Source: Bacteroides ihuae
GTDB taxonomy: Bacteria; Bacteroidota; Bacteroidia; Bacteroidales; Bacteroidaceae
Length of the DNA: 64,000 nt
NCBI RefSeq assembly: GCF_900104585.1
Contig: NZ_FNVX01000004.1
Span: 434,001 to 498,000, forward strand
Direction of reading: 5' to 3'
This document shows positions 28,745 through 38,371 of the stretch, in pieces (the stretch's first letter is position 1; every line of letters begins with the position of its first letter). Under the pieces are notes generated by a model. The model ran no database searches. It had not been told where the DNA came from and saw only the letters and a program-made list of their open reading frames with translations. A program made the position numbers and the translations under genes.

Positions 28745-29835
28745 ATGGTTGAATTAATACCTCCTACCTCTATTTTCCATTTAGAAGCAGAACTACCCTC
28801 AAAGATTGATACCAACAATCCATACAAACTCAACCTATATACGCTTGCCGAAGCTATTATTGTGACAACACCTGTTGTGTATAAAAATGATGCGCTAACG
28901 ATGCAGACAGCTCTTGCAATGCTTGGCGATAGCTCCGAGATTCTGAAAATATTAGTCGATACGGGACAGACTGTTCGGGCGGGAAGAGTCATTGGTGCGT
29001 TTCGCAATATCGGCAGAATGGATATCGTCGATGAAATTACCGGAACAATGAAACGCATCGGGTATGATGTTTCTGAAGAAGATCCTTTTGAGGAAGTTGT
29101 TACGATTAGTTTGTCGCCATCCCCTTATGCTACTCGATTACGGTTGATGTGGCAAAATATGAGAGAAGAGGTGTTAACGAATTTTGTTCGCCTGAAAAGT
29201 AACCTTTCCGCTGCAGAGTTTCTATTACAGATGGAAGCACAGTATAAGCTGGATGCTTATCACTCCTTATCCATTGAAGGGTATCGGGTGACGGATGAAC
29301 TGATAAGCAAAGTCAAAAGCGGTACTTGGAAACCCGATGGAGACGATGCGGACTCAAAGAATGCGTTTGCCGCACGTGGTTATTGGCTGGCTTTTCAGGC
29401 GGTAAAAAAGAGTATCTCGGATATTTTGAGCGGAGGTAATAGCGCCGATATCGCACAGCGTGACTTATCAATATGGCACAGCGAAATGTTTATGCCATGC
29501 GTTACGGCCGGATTATCAAGCCATCTGATATTGTTGGTTATCGCTCCCATCAGGTTTATATCCGCAATTCGATGCACACTCCGCTTAACCCTGATGCGCT
29601 TCGTGATGCCATGACTGCCTTGTTTGAACTTCTCAAGAAAGAGCAAGAAGCCCGCTTTAAAGCGGTGTTAGGGCATTTTGCCTTTACCTACATTCATCCA
29701 TATATGGACGGAAACGGTCGTGTAGGTCGATTTTTAATGAATACGATGTTAGCATCAGATGGCTACGATTGGGTGATTATCCCAGTCGAAAGGCGAGATG
29801 AATACATGGCTGCTCTCGAAAGAGCGAGTATTTAG
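28745..29835 (+). pseudogene. Fic-domain AMP-transferase-like gene broken by a one-base frameshift
   Basis: Two overlapping frames add up to one Fic protein. The first (from 28745) holds an N-terminal domain and the inhibitory-helix motif SLSIEG (about 174-179). It runs to DLSIWHSEMFMPCVTAG, after which the homologous sequence continues in the next frame from about 29510 (IIKPSDIVGYR), reaching the Fic active-site loop HPYMDGNGRVGR. A single missing base near 29510 would explain the break. The end (ERASI then stop) looks shorter than relatives. Coding-like sequence also continues in frame upstream to about 28640 without an ATG, so the original start is lost. Fic enzymes modify target proteins by AMP transfer; this copy is unlikely to be active. 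Confidence 0.82.
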
Positions 29836-29896
29836 TTTAAACAAGCTATTGTATAATGATGCTCGGACCTGTTGGACATATCAATTTGATCCGTCA

Positions 29897-30049
29897 TCAA
29901 ACAAAGCGAACATCCCCAATTTCGTAAGCAAATGCATGCATCGATTCTTCTATTCTTTTAACTGTATTGACCGAGGGTTTACGATGCTCTGTAACATAAT
30001 GATTTAATTGTCCTTGCGCAATTATTTGCAAGATAAGAAGAAAGAAGAA
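29897..30049 (-). pseudogene. C-terminal remnant of an HTH-type regulator
   Basis: A 50-codon minus-strand frame with LNHYVTEHRKPSVNTVKRIE and ending in DVRFV resembles the last part of a short Bacteroidetes DNA-binding protein. It has no start codon, is bounded by stops, and lies antisense between the broken Fic gene and the AlbA-type gene. The call rests on coding appearance rather than on a named family. Confidence 0.4.
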
Positions 30050-30109
30050 TCATTTTTAAGTAGACAATATGCCTAAAATGAGTACTTTTACAGATCAATA
30101 ATTTTCTAT

Positions 30110-31546
30110 ATGAGAATCGATAACCTTGAAAATATAAAAACTCTCATAGCCCAAACAGAGAACGGACAAGTAGAGTTTAAGGAAACCACCGGACAATTGG
30201 AACGTGGAATGGAGACCTTATGTGCTTTTCTGAACGGTGAAGGTGGAACTGTCTTGTTCGGCGTCAACGACAAAGGTAAAATCATCGGGCAAGAAGTAGC
30301 GGACAGTACCAAACGTGTCTTGGCCGATGCCATAGGTCGGATAGAACCGCTGACGATGATTCAAGTTTCATACGTGCCAATCCCCGGAAGTCTCAAAGTT
30401 ATTATTGCACTTTCTGCCGAAGATATGAGACTGGAACGTCCATTCTGTTACAAAGGTCGTCCCTATTACCGTGTGGAGAGTGTGACATCTACTATGCCGC
30501 AAACGATGTATAACCAATTACTATTGTATCGCGACGAGGCCAAATATCGTTGGGAATCGTTTGCCAACGACAGCTTGTCTCTGGAGGATTTGGATAAGGA
30601 CGAAATACAAAAGACTGTTAGATTGGGTATCGAATGCGGACGCTTACCGGAATCTACGGGAAGTGACATACCAACTATACTTGAAAAGTTCGGTCTGATG
30701 AAGAACAGCAAACTGAACAATGCCGCCGCCGTACTATTTGCAAACAAGGAGCTAATAGACTACCCACAGTGCTTGCTAAGGCTCGCTCGTTTCAGAGGAA
30801 CAGATAAACGGGAGTTCATTGACAACCAGCGTATACAAGGCAATCTGTTCAAACAACTGGATGCGGCTATGGCGTTTATGTTCAAGCATCTGTCTTTGTC
30901 CGGGGCAACAGACAGTCTGGAGCGGGAAGAACATCTGACTATTCCGTATAAGGCAATAAGAGAAGGGATTATAAACTCACTGAGCCACCGACTATACCGG
31001 ACGGCAGGTGGTTCAGTCGGAATCGCTATCTATGACGACCGTTTAGAAATAGAAAATACCGGAGCACTTCCTGCTGATTGGAATATTGAGAAGATGAAGT
31101 CCGAACATCGCTCTGAACCTCAGAATCCGATGATTTCAAGTGTGCTTTACAAAAGAAAATTATTGGAGAATTGGGGACGAGGGATTAGCCTGATGATAGA
31201 AGAATGCCAAAAGGCAAATTTACCCGAACCGGAGTTTAAAGTTAACGGTAATTTTGTAGTGGTTACCTTCCGTTATGGCAGTGAAAACCCGACAAGTACC
31301 AGACAAGTACCAGACAAGTACCAGACAAGTACCAGACAAGTAGTGTCCCTCATCCAGATAATACAGGAAGGAACCTTCTCAGTTAAAGAGATGATGAATA
31401 TGCTTCAGTTGAAAAACAGAGGAAACTTCTTGAATAATTATCTGAATCCGGCAATACAAACTGGAATGGTAGAGCCTCTTTATCCAGACCAGCCGAAACA
31501 TCCGCAACAGAAATACCGTCTTACTTCTAAAGGAAAAACGAAATAA
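30110..31546 (+). CDS. AlbA_2/Schlafen-type ATP-binding transcriptional regulator
   Basis: 478 residues. The N-terminal AlbA_2 domain (about 10-130) has EFKETTGQLERGMETLCAFL and GGTVLFGVNDKGKIIGQEV. A GHKL-type ATPase region follows (about 270-390, with GIINSLSHRLYRTAGGSVG, IYDDRLEIENTGALP and NWGRGI), and a C-terminal winged-helix-like part (about 410-478). Such proteins are abundant, poorly characterised putative regulators, often near mobile DNA. An 11-bp tandem repeat lies inside the linker before the last domain, so unit-number change would truncate the protein. It is the only apparently intact gene of the island 28570-32444. Confidence 0.85.
   Translation: MRIDNLENIKTLIAQTENGQVEFKETTGQLERGMETLCAFLNGEGGTVLFGVNDKGKIIGQEVADSTKRVLADAIGRIEPLTMIQVSYVPIPGSLKVIIALSAEDMRLERPFCYKGRPYYRVESVTSTMPQTMYNQLLLYRDEAKYRWESFANDSLSLEDLDKDEIQKTVRLGIECGRLPESTGSDIPTILEKFGLMKNSKLNNAAAVLFANKELIDYPQCLLRLARFRGTDKREFIDNQRIQGNLFKQLDAAMAFMFKHLSLSGATDSLEREEHLTIPYKAIREGIINSLSHRLYRTAGGSVGIAIYDDRLEIENTGALPADWNIEKMKSEHRSEPQNPMISSVLYKRKLLENWGRGISLMIEECQKANLPEPEFKVNGNFVVVTFRYGSENPTSTRQVPDKYQTSTRQVVSLIQIIQEGTFSVKEMMNMLQLKNRGNFLNNYLNPAIQTGMVEPLYPDQPKHPQQKYRLTSKGKTK
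31292..31340 (+). repeat. 11-bp tandem repeat inside the AlbA-type gene
   Basis: Unit ACAAGTACCAG occurs four times exactly, plus a partial fifth (ACAAG). Eleven is not a multiple of three: gain or loss of one unit shifts the frame, and both other frames reach a stop within about 20 codons, deleting the C-terminal roughly 70 residues. Confidence 0.95.
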
Positions 31547-31581
31547 GAGTGAATGATAAACGCTCTACCACAACTTCGTAA

Positions 31582-31745
31582 CAGCTCCAAATTTTCGATT
31601 AATTTACAGCGGAAAGAAGATATAAGTTCACCGCGGTTAATTAACTAGTTAACCGCGGTGAAGTAGTTAATTAACCGCGGTGAACTAGTTAGTTAACCAA
31701 ACTCCTCTCAGAAGGGCTGTAGAGGCGGTTATTAATATCAACAAA
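31582..31745 (+). repeat. Dispersed palindromic repeat, copy 2
   Basis: Left flank CAGCTCCAAATTTTCGATTA and ATTTACAGCG with AAGATATAAGTTCA; core of AACCGCGGTT palindromes spaced by TAGTTAA-type linkers; right flank CTCTCAGAAGGGCTGTAGAG and GGTTATTAATATCAACAAA. It runs straight into the broken sigma-factor frame, whose start codon is missing. Confidence 0.88.
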
Positions 31746-32297
31746 TTCAGTATAAGAACAGATAATCAGCTGCTCACAGACTTTCTTCATCATTCTGACG
31801 AAAAGGCTTTTGAGGAATTCTATAACAGACACAAAAAAAGGATGTATAGAAAGGCACTTCACTTTTTGAAAGATTTCTGGCTGAAAATAATCGCCCATCC
31901 CAAACGTATCAATGTTGTGAAGGAAGAGTCCGTGCTCGGTTATCTGAGCGCCATGCTGGTGCACGACCTTTACGATTATTTCCGAAAGAAGAAGCTGGAT
32001 ACAGTATGTTTGGACGACACCCTGCTGAACGACCTGCAACAGAGAGGAGACTTTCACGTAAATTCTGTAGAAAACGACGTGAACATGAATGAGTTCAGGG
32101 AAAAGCGGGAATCCATTATCCGTGCGTTGCCCGAAAGCGATCGGCAAATCTACACCTTGTATGATAAGCATCATCTGGAGATACCCGAGATAGCCAAGCA
32201 GTACTCTCTGAACAAGAACACCACCCGAAACCGCATTGCAGGCATTTCCCGCTATATCGAGTCAAAATTGAAACTTCTCTATACCACCTCTATATAA
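31743..32297 (+). pseudogene. Remnant of an ECF sigma factor
   Basis: The frame is open from the edge of repeat copy 2 and reads DNQLLTDFLHHSDEKAFEEF with YNRHKKRMYRKAL, the start of ECF region 2, without an ATG in front (first ATG is at 31842, inside region 2). After LHFLKDFWLK, about a dozen residues of region 2.2 (the DI(V/L)QEVF segment) are missing; region 4 (ALPESDRQIYTLYDKHHLEI and an HTH with LNKNTTRNRI) is intact. Loss of the start and of part of the polymerase-binding helix argue that it is not functional. No anti-sigma gene is beside it. Confidence 0.75.
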
Positions 32298-32444
32298 AAA
32301 AAAGAAGGTAGCGTACTTCACAATGCACCACCCTCACCAGTTGTCTGAATTCACATGAGTATCTATCGTCATGTATCGGATAATACTCGCTAATATCTTT
32401 TCTTAATAAAGCCTCTCCGCAGCTTACGCCTAAACCACGGAGGG

Positions 32445-32538
32445 CACATTTACCTAAAACTAAGTAGTGAAAAAGAAAACATATCAAAAAAACATTAGCG
32501 AATAATATATTTGTAAAACGAATCATAATAGAATGATT
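32445..32538 (+). repeat. 93-bp direct repeat, right copy
   Basis: Partner of 28476-28568 (about 8-10 differences). It lies about 125 bp beyond the 3' end of the lipoprotein gene at 32665 and closes the island of broken genes. Confidence 0.8.
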
Positions 32539-32664
32539 GGTTTTAGAATTTTCATATTAACAGGTGACATTTTCCTAAGATATAGAGAGAACTGTGACTC
32601 TCAGCTATTTTAGGAGTTAAATGTCCCTAATCAATCTTCATTTCAAAAGTGAAAGCTTAATAGT

Positions 32665-33423
32665 TCACTTCCCCCAAGCAGTACCAAAAACATAATCAAA
32701 CCTATATGTACTAGGGGCAGCCATTTGACAAGTAGCAAATTTATTTATAGCCTTAAAACCGGTCACTGAATCAAAAGAAGAACTCCCAAAAGTAATTAAA
32801 CCAGCTCTGCGTGTGTGCTGAGCAACCATGACTCCTGTAGCCAAATCTGTAATATCACAACAAAAATAGGCAGATCTAGTACTAGCTGGAAAAAAGTGAT
32901 TTAAATTCAACTCCACATACGAACTCAGTTTTCCTTCTTCTAAAGTAATAGAACCAACAGAATCCCATGTTCTCAAATCTGTAGATGTAAATATATCCAC
33001 TTTCGCTGAATTCCCTATTCCCTCAATACCATTATAGAAAAAACGTACTTTAATTCGGCTCGATTCAGACGGATCTTTTTCATCCTCCGTGGGTGAAAAA
33101 GAAATAGCTGATCCTGGCAATTGGATTAACGAAAGTACTACTCCATTTTCAATTGCGACCTCCTTTTCTAGTTCCGGTGATGTCTCATTATTCCTATAAA
33201 CTCTCAGTATTCCGGATGTTTGTTCTATAGGCACAATAATTCCTGTCTTTTGTTTGATTGTGTCATTATTAAATGTCATTTTATAGACAACGTCGGCATC
33301 TGCCTGCCACTCTATTTTTACCTCAAAGGAAGTATATCCGGCATCAGTGTATTCTCCTTCTGTATCACAACCAGACAATATTAATATAAAAAAATACAGA
33401 ATAAGTAATTTTACATTCTTCAT
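32665..33423 (-). CDS. Surface lipoprotein of unknown function
   Basis: 252 residues. Lipobox LILSGC with Cys19, then a beta-rich protein with two likely immunoglobulin-like halves (about 30-110 and 115-240) and no catalytic motif recognised. It follows the beta-helix lipoprotein at 33519 in the same direction; a strong hairpin lies between them just before its ATG. By position it belongs to the Fec-type receptor locus and may be a substrate-binding or surface-display protein (inference). Confidence 0.7.
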   Translation of the reverse strand: MKNVKLLILYFFILILSGCDTEGEYTDAGYTSFEVKIEWQADADVVYKMTFNNDTIKQKTGIIVPIEQTSGILRVYRNNETSPELEKEVAIENGVVLSLIQLPGSAISFSPTEDEKDPSESSRIKVRFFYNGIEGIGNSAKVDIFTSTDLRTWDSVGSITLEEGKLSSYVELNLNHFFPASTRSAYFCCDITDLATGVMVAQHTRRAGLITFGSSSFDSVTGFKAINKFATCQMAAPSTYRFDYVFGTAWGK

Positions 33424-33440
33424 TTAAATTAATTTTAAAT

Positions 33441-33491
33441 AAAAGAGCAGAATCGTTTGCGGATTAATTCCGCAAACGTTACTGTTCTTTT
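33441..33491 (-). terminator. Hairpin with T-rich tail between two lipoprotein genes
   Basis: 22-bp arms with three mismatches around a core GTTTGCGGAATTAATCCGCA, followed on the minus strand by TTTTATTT. It ends 18 bases before the ATG at 33423, so it either terminates most transcripts from the upstream gene or acts as a stabilising intercistronic stem that lowers expression of the downstream one. Confidence 0.75.
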
Positions 33492-33518
33492 ACTACTTAA
33501 AAAATTATCATACAATAT

Positions 33519-34835
33519 TTATCTTACCCAAGTAGCACTTGTCCAAGTATCTTCAGTGCTAGAGAAAGCTCCTTTATAGGTTGTTGAAGTAAGGGCAGGA
33601 GCACTAAACGCTGCTAAATCAAAAGGATTCTTATATCCAGCACCCCAAGCATTAAATAAGCCATTAGCGGTACTTGCAACCAAGGAATTAGTTAAATTAG
33701 CAAATGTTCCACTATTTGTACCACTTACAATTTCATTTCCAGATGGTTCAGAAGATATTACATTGTTAGTAAGCACACTATTATCTAATTGACCTTGTGA
33801 CTCATCTGTAAAATAAATGCCTTTAGGGAAACCGTACAAAACACTATTTTCCAAAGTAAACTGACAATTTCTACGGAAGTTAGCTGCAGATTTCAAAGCA
33901 ACATTAGCGCTAGTTTTACCTGTAGAAGTACCAACAATCGTTAAATTGCGAAGTACAGGATGAGTAAATGGAGTTAACAAACTGCTAGCACCGTCATTAT
34001 CACACTCAATTCCATTAGGATCTTTAGAATAAGCAAACGAAGGTTCTATTGTTGCCACAGCAAACTGAATTGTCCCTGTATAACCGAAGTCAAAATCGAA
34101 TGCATCGTCATCACAGGCAGTTGCAACAAGATACGTACAATTAACTGCACCACCAAAGAATTCGAAAGCATCGTCTGCTCCGTGGTATGCCTGGCAATGA
34201 TCAACAGTTGTCAATGCACCAACACCACCAAAAGTAAAGGCATTCAACTCATTTGCATCTGAAATAGAGGCTCCTGCATTTTCCACACGTACATATTTTA
34301 ATGTACCGGAACTTACATTGTTAATTGCAATAATCTCAGCTGGAGTCTTTCCTTGAACCGAAGTACCGTAAGTGATGTCATTACCTGCAGCCTGAGCAGG
34401 GGTAATACCTTCGATTTCTTTTGCTGTAGGTTGATTGATAGCTGCTGTACCAAGAAGTACAAGTCCGCCCCAAGATCCTTCGGTATCCGCTTCACCCTTA
34501 AAGATTATTGTACCATTGGTACCATCGGCATTAATAGTACCGGTTTTGGTAATAATCAAAGCAGAAGATTCCACAGCTGTACTTTTTGCTTTACCGATAA
34601 TCGTTGTTCCGGCAGCAATGTTCAGAGTTCCGTTCACCAAGAACACTTTACCATCCAAATAAACGGTTCCACTCCAGTTATTAGTACCGGTAATAACGCC
34701 GGAAACAGTAATTGACTGGGTAGCACGCGTGTCTACACTACCTAATTCAGAATCATTAGAACAAGAAATCATTGTAACACTAGCAAATAGTACTGATAAA
34801 AGTACCAAGCTTTGCTTCAAAAGAAATTTTTTCAT
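33519..34835 (-). CDS. Secreted parallel-beta-helix-like lipoprotein
   Basis: 439 residues from the chosen ATG at 34835, which begins a lipoprotein signal (MKKFLLKQSLVLLS, lipobox TMISC). A longer frame from 34886 would add 17 hydrophobic residues ahead of the signal and is less likely. After the signal, the sequence is rich in Gly, Thr, Asn and Ala with repeated strand-turn units (GTLNIAAGTTIIGKA, IIFKGEADTEGSWGGLVLLG, NALTTVDHCQAYHG-like coils), and a conserved DDDAFDFDFGY stretch. This is the look of a right-handed beta-helix surface protein. It sits directly after the TonB receptor where a SusD would be in a Sus-type locus, so it may capture the ligand. Function not recognised. Confidence 0.75.
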   Translation of the reverse strand: MKKFLLKQSLVLLSVLFASVTMISCSNDSELGSVDTRATQSITVSGVITGTNNWSGTVYLDGKVFLVNGTLNIAAGTTIIGKAKSTAVESSALIITKTGTINADGTNGTIIFKGEADTEGSWGGLVLLGTAAINQPTAKEIEGITPAQAAGNDITYGTSVQGKTPAEIIAINNVSSGTLKYVRVENAGASISDANELNAFTFGGVGALTTVDHCQAYHGADDAFEFFGGAVNCTYLVATACDDDAFDFDFGYTGTIQFAVATIEPSFAYSKDPNGIECDNDGASSLLTPFTHPVLRNLTIVGTSTGKTSANVALKSAANFRRNCQFTLENSVLYGFPKGIYFTDESQGQLDNSVLTNNVISSEPSGNEIVSGTNSGTFANLTNSLVASTANGLFNAWGAGYKNPFDLAAFSAPALTSTTYKGAFSSTEDTWTSATWVR

Positions 34836-35003
34836 AAAACTTTTTTGTTTAAATAAATAAATGAAAAATAAAGCCCAAATAAACATTAAAACTTAAATTG
34901 TATTTACTTTTTGACAGAGAACGAAAAGCTTGCATTACGTCTAATGTTTGCTTCCCATGGGCGCATTTCACTATATAGAAAATATGTATATTTCTTGATG
35001 TTA

Positions 35004-38000
35004 TTAAAACTTATAACCGATTGAGAAAGAAAGATTAACTCCCCGCTTGATCCGGCTCAGCACCCAATCACCCGCATTATAGTTCATGCCTAAAGCGGTG
35101 CGATCTTCATAAGTCTTCACGTCCGGCTGTCCCACTTCTGCGCCATTTTTATAACCACAATTGCGATAGACGATCGCATCTTGATTGAGCAAATCACTTG
35201 CATTAAACTTAAACTCAAGTCGTTCTTTCATAAAACGTGCGGAGAGCTGCAAATCGAGCACATCACGTGGGGTTTCGTATTGGTCATATTTTTCTTCTTC
35301 ACCCGCCATGACCAATTTTCTTCCGGAACGTCCGTAATTAAGAGCTGCCCCTACAATCATACCTTGATAAGCAAGACCTGCATTCACCGTATAAGGTGAC
35401 AATCCCTGAAGTGGACGGTTACGGTCTTGCGTCTCTATATCTTTGAGAGAGCCACTTCCTGCCATCAGTTTATCATAATTATAAGTTACGTCTCCTTTTA
35501 TTATAGTAGCATTTCCACTTACGTAAATGTCTTTAAAAAATGTGCCGGCTCCAATAAAGCCGAGTGACTTACGAACATTGAACTCGATGCCCTTTACAGT
35601 AGCGTCATCCAGATTAAAAGCAAACAGATCAAAGCTCTGTTGGGAAGCTGCCTCCACAGTAACCATCTCTACCGGATCTTTAAATTTCTTATAGAATCCA
35701 CTCACAGAGATCACCTCACCAGCATGTGGATACCATTCAAGACGTAAGTCAAAATTATCAGTTCGTGACTGTTTTATAGCTCCCACCCCAACCACTGTTA
35801 CACGATCATCCACATTATAATATTGAGTAGGAGTCATTTCGCGAAAATCTGGCCGTGCAATGGTACTACTATAAGCCAGACGAGCATTTATCTCATTCGT
35901 GATGTTATATACAAGCGTAGCGGCCGGTAACCAATCTTTTTTCTTCACGGAAACGATACTATCCCTCAGCTGATAACCCTCACCATCTATATAACTAGAA
36001 AACTTAGTATGTACTTCTGTTTTGGCATCTTCCATGCGGAAACCGGTTGTAAAATGCAATTTGCGAAAGAAAGAAAATTCACCCATCAGATAAGCGGCAT
36101 GAATGGTTTGCTTGCCGTCATAAAAATCGATGCCGTCACCTTGCCCGCCTTGTATATATTCCAACAGTCCGCTTGAAAAGCTTTCAGGAGCAAAATAATC
36201 TTGTATAGAAGGGCCTCCAGATGCATTTCCATATGCTCTGAGATACTGTTGCTCAAAATCCGAAGAACGGAACGTGCCCATATAACCGGCCTTGAGTCGT
36301 TGAGAGTTACCAGCCACCACAAATGAGTGTTCCAGATTACCACCAACGGTTTTCTTGGTCTCTTTTAAATCACTATACATGATGTTTCCATCATTCAGAT
36401 TAACCCCGCTGGATAAGGTCGCCGACCTCCAATCAATAAAAGATTTATCGCCGGATTCGGCCTGCACCGCTCCACGTGCATAGCGATCGTCCGGATTGGT
36501 ACGCCTCACTTTGTTATAAGAACCGTTCCAGGTAAAGATCAGATTCTTATTGAACAAATGGTGTTCGCCATCCAACTGAGTTTGTATCAAACTGGAGATC
36601 AAAGGCACGCTGTATTGTTCATAAAATTTCTGAGTGCTTTCAAACGAAGTATAATATCCATAAAGATACCGTTCCATATTAGTGTGAGTGAAGCGATTGT
36701 TATACAGATTGCGCCATGTGATGCGATGATTCGGCATCTCCCACCCTACATTAGCCACCGCACCAGTAGAGGTAACAAACTTGTAGCGATGAGAACTTTT
36801 GTAGATGCTGTCGCGCGTTATCATGTGCGCCTCCTTTATTTCGTCTGTGGTTTGCTCGTTACGGTAAGTTACGGCTGCCACAAAACCCAACTTTTGATTG
36901 TTGCCCAAATCAAGCGGAAGTCCCCAGGTCAGGCTATAATTTTGCATGGGAGAAGCGGTATATTTCTTGAAGCCATAACTGTTCATTTGAGATGCATTCT
37001 GGATGTTCTGCTTTCTTGTTTCTTCACCCTTCCCTTCATACCATTGACGTTTGTCTTTTTCGCCCAACAACCAATCGGAACCGTAACGTTTGGTGCTCAG
37101 GAAATCTTTGCCCGTGCTTTGCGTGTTCATACCCGTACCCAGAGTAACAGTAAAGAAACTTTTTTGAGGCACGGAAAGCGTTTGCACTTCTACCAAGCCA
37201 CCGGTAAATTCTCCCGGAAGATCAGGGGTAAAGGTCTTAGAGATCGTTACATTATCTATCAGGTTAGAAGGAATCACATCGAAAGCGAAATTACGACGGT
37301 TGGGTTCTGTAGAAGGAAGCGTGGCACCATTGAGCTGCACGTTGTTATATCTTTCGCCCATACCGCGAATCGTTACATATTTACCATTGTCAATGGTTAC
37401 GCCACTTACTCTTTTGAGCACTTGCGCCACATTGTTATCACTGGTTTTCTTTATCAGGTCGGCACTTACACCGTCACTCATGGCAGCCATCGTCTTCTGC
37501 TTGGCATAGAGTCCTTTGGCAGAGGCATCGCTATATTCGGCTGTCACCACCACTTCACCCAGCTCTTCGCTGGCTTCCTTCATCACAAGGTCTAGTTCCG
37601 TGGTACGGGCAGGATTAATCTTCACTTCGGTTATCTTCAGGGTTTCAAAAGACACATAGCTGGCTTCCACGGTCACTATACCTGTAGGAACAGCTTTCAG
37701 GGAGTATTTGCCTTCAAGGTTGGTCACGGTGCCCAGCTGTGTGTTGGGGATGCGTACCGTGGCGCCTACAAGGGGTTCGCCTTTCTGATCGAGAATAAAC
37801 CCCGAAAGGTTACCTGTGCCGGCAGACTTTGTCTTTTTCTTGTTGTCATCTTCTGCTGATCGATAGATGATGTAAGAATTGTTGGTGTATTTAAAGGTGT
37901 AACCGGTGGTGTTGAGGCTACCGGCAAGTATCTGCTCTAAATTGTAATTGTTGGCTGCCAAAGCGGGAACAACAATATTGCCTACTTGTGCGGCATCGAA

Positions 38001-38171
38001 TGTAATTGTCTTGTCGGTTATCTCTGCCAACTGCTTGATACGCGCAGAAAGCTTTTCTTGAGGAAATGTTCGTTTAATAAGTTGTGCGTGGATGCATAAA
38101 GGACTCCACAACAGCAGTGCCAAAAGAAACACTGCAAAGTGCAAATTCGTTCGTTTACTACTACTTTTCAT
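35004..38171 (-). CDS. Fec-type TonB-dependent outer-membrane receptor with STN domain
   Basis: 1055 residues from ATG 38171 (an in-frame GTG precedes it). Signal peptide, STN domain (about 35-105), CarboxypepD_reg-like domain (about 120-200, ending EELGEVVVTAEYSD), plug with VLKRVSGVTI, RGMGERYNNVQLNG and LPGEFTGGLVEVQT, then a large beta-barrel ending in SFSIGYKF with a C-terminal Phe. It lacks the long KGPNAAALYG box of SusC and has no SusD neighbour, so it is closer to classical ligand-gated receptors. The STN domain and the FecR/sigma genes upstream give surface signalling. Ligand unknown. Confidence 0.92.
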   Translation of the reverse strand: MKSSSKRTNLHFAVFLLALLLWSPLCIHAQLIKRTFPQEKLSARIKQLAEITDKTITFDAAQVGNIVVPALAANNYNLEQILAGSLNTTGYTFKYTNNSYIIYRSAEDDNKKKTKSAGTGNLSGFILDQKGEPLVGATVRIPNTQLGTVTNLEGKYSLKAVPTGIVTVEASYVSFETLKITEVKINPARTTELDLVMKEASEELGEVVVTAEYSDASAKGLYAKQKTMAAMSDGVSADLIKKTSDNNVAQVLKRVSGVTIDNGKYVTIRGMGERYNNVQLNGATLPSTEPNRRNFAFDVIPSNLIDNVTISKTFTPDLPGEFTGGLVEVQTLSVPQKSFFTVTLGTGMNTQSTGKDFLSTKRYGSDWLLGEKDKRQWYEGKGEETRKQNIQNASQMNSYGFKKYTASPMQNYSLTWGLPLDLGNNQKLGFVAAVTYRNEQTTDEIKEAHMITRDSIYKSSHRYKFVTSTGAVANVGWEMPNHRITWRNLYNNRFTHTNMERYLYGYYTSFESTQKFYEQYSVPLISSLIQTQLDGEHHLFNKNLIFTWNGSYNKVRRTNPDDRYARGAVQAESGDKSFIDWRSATLSSGVNLNDGNIMYSDLKETKKTVGGNLEHSFVVAGNSQRLKAGYMGTFRSSDFEQQYLRAYGNASGGPSIQDYFAPESFSSGLLEYIQGGQGDGIDFYDGKQTIHAAYLMGEFSFFRKLHFTTGFRMEDAKTEVHTKFSSYIDGEGYQLRDSIVSVKKKDWLPAATLVYNITNEINARLAYSSTIARPDFREMTPTQYYNVDDRVTVVGVGAIKQSRTDNFDLRLEWYPHAGEVISVSGFYKKFKDPVEMVTVEAASQQSFDLFAFNLDDATVKGIEFNVRKSLGFIGAGTFFKDIYVSGNATIIKGDVTYNYDKLMAGSGSLKDIETQDRNRPLQGLSPYTVNAGLAYQGMIVGAALNYGRSGRKLVMAGEEEKYDQYETPRDVLDLQLSARFMKERLEFKFNASDLLNQDAIVYRNCGYKNGAEVGQPDVKTYEDRTALGMNYNAGDWVLSRIKRGVNLSFSIGYKF

Positions 38172-38371
38172 CACGTTTAATCGTTAATTTAATCTTATTT
38201 ATTAATACTCTCATGTTGTTCTATTCAGACACGTAAATCACGCTGTTTTCGATGTATTCATGTTCATCATCAGGCTCCGATCAGAGCAAAGAATCTCCTG
38301 TTCCCCGTTATCAGGGAATAATAATATTTACATCTTACCAAAATATGCTTTAAAAGGGTTCTATCTTAAAT

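Noticed and set aside
31689..32174. 161-codon minus-strand open frame
   Set aside because: Antisense to the sigma remnant, whose region 4 motifs are clear on the plus strand.
36558..37595. 345-codon plus-strand open frame
   Set aside because: Lies fully antisense to the TonB receptor gene at 35004-38171 with compositional bias typical of a shadow frame and no family match.
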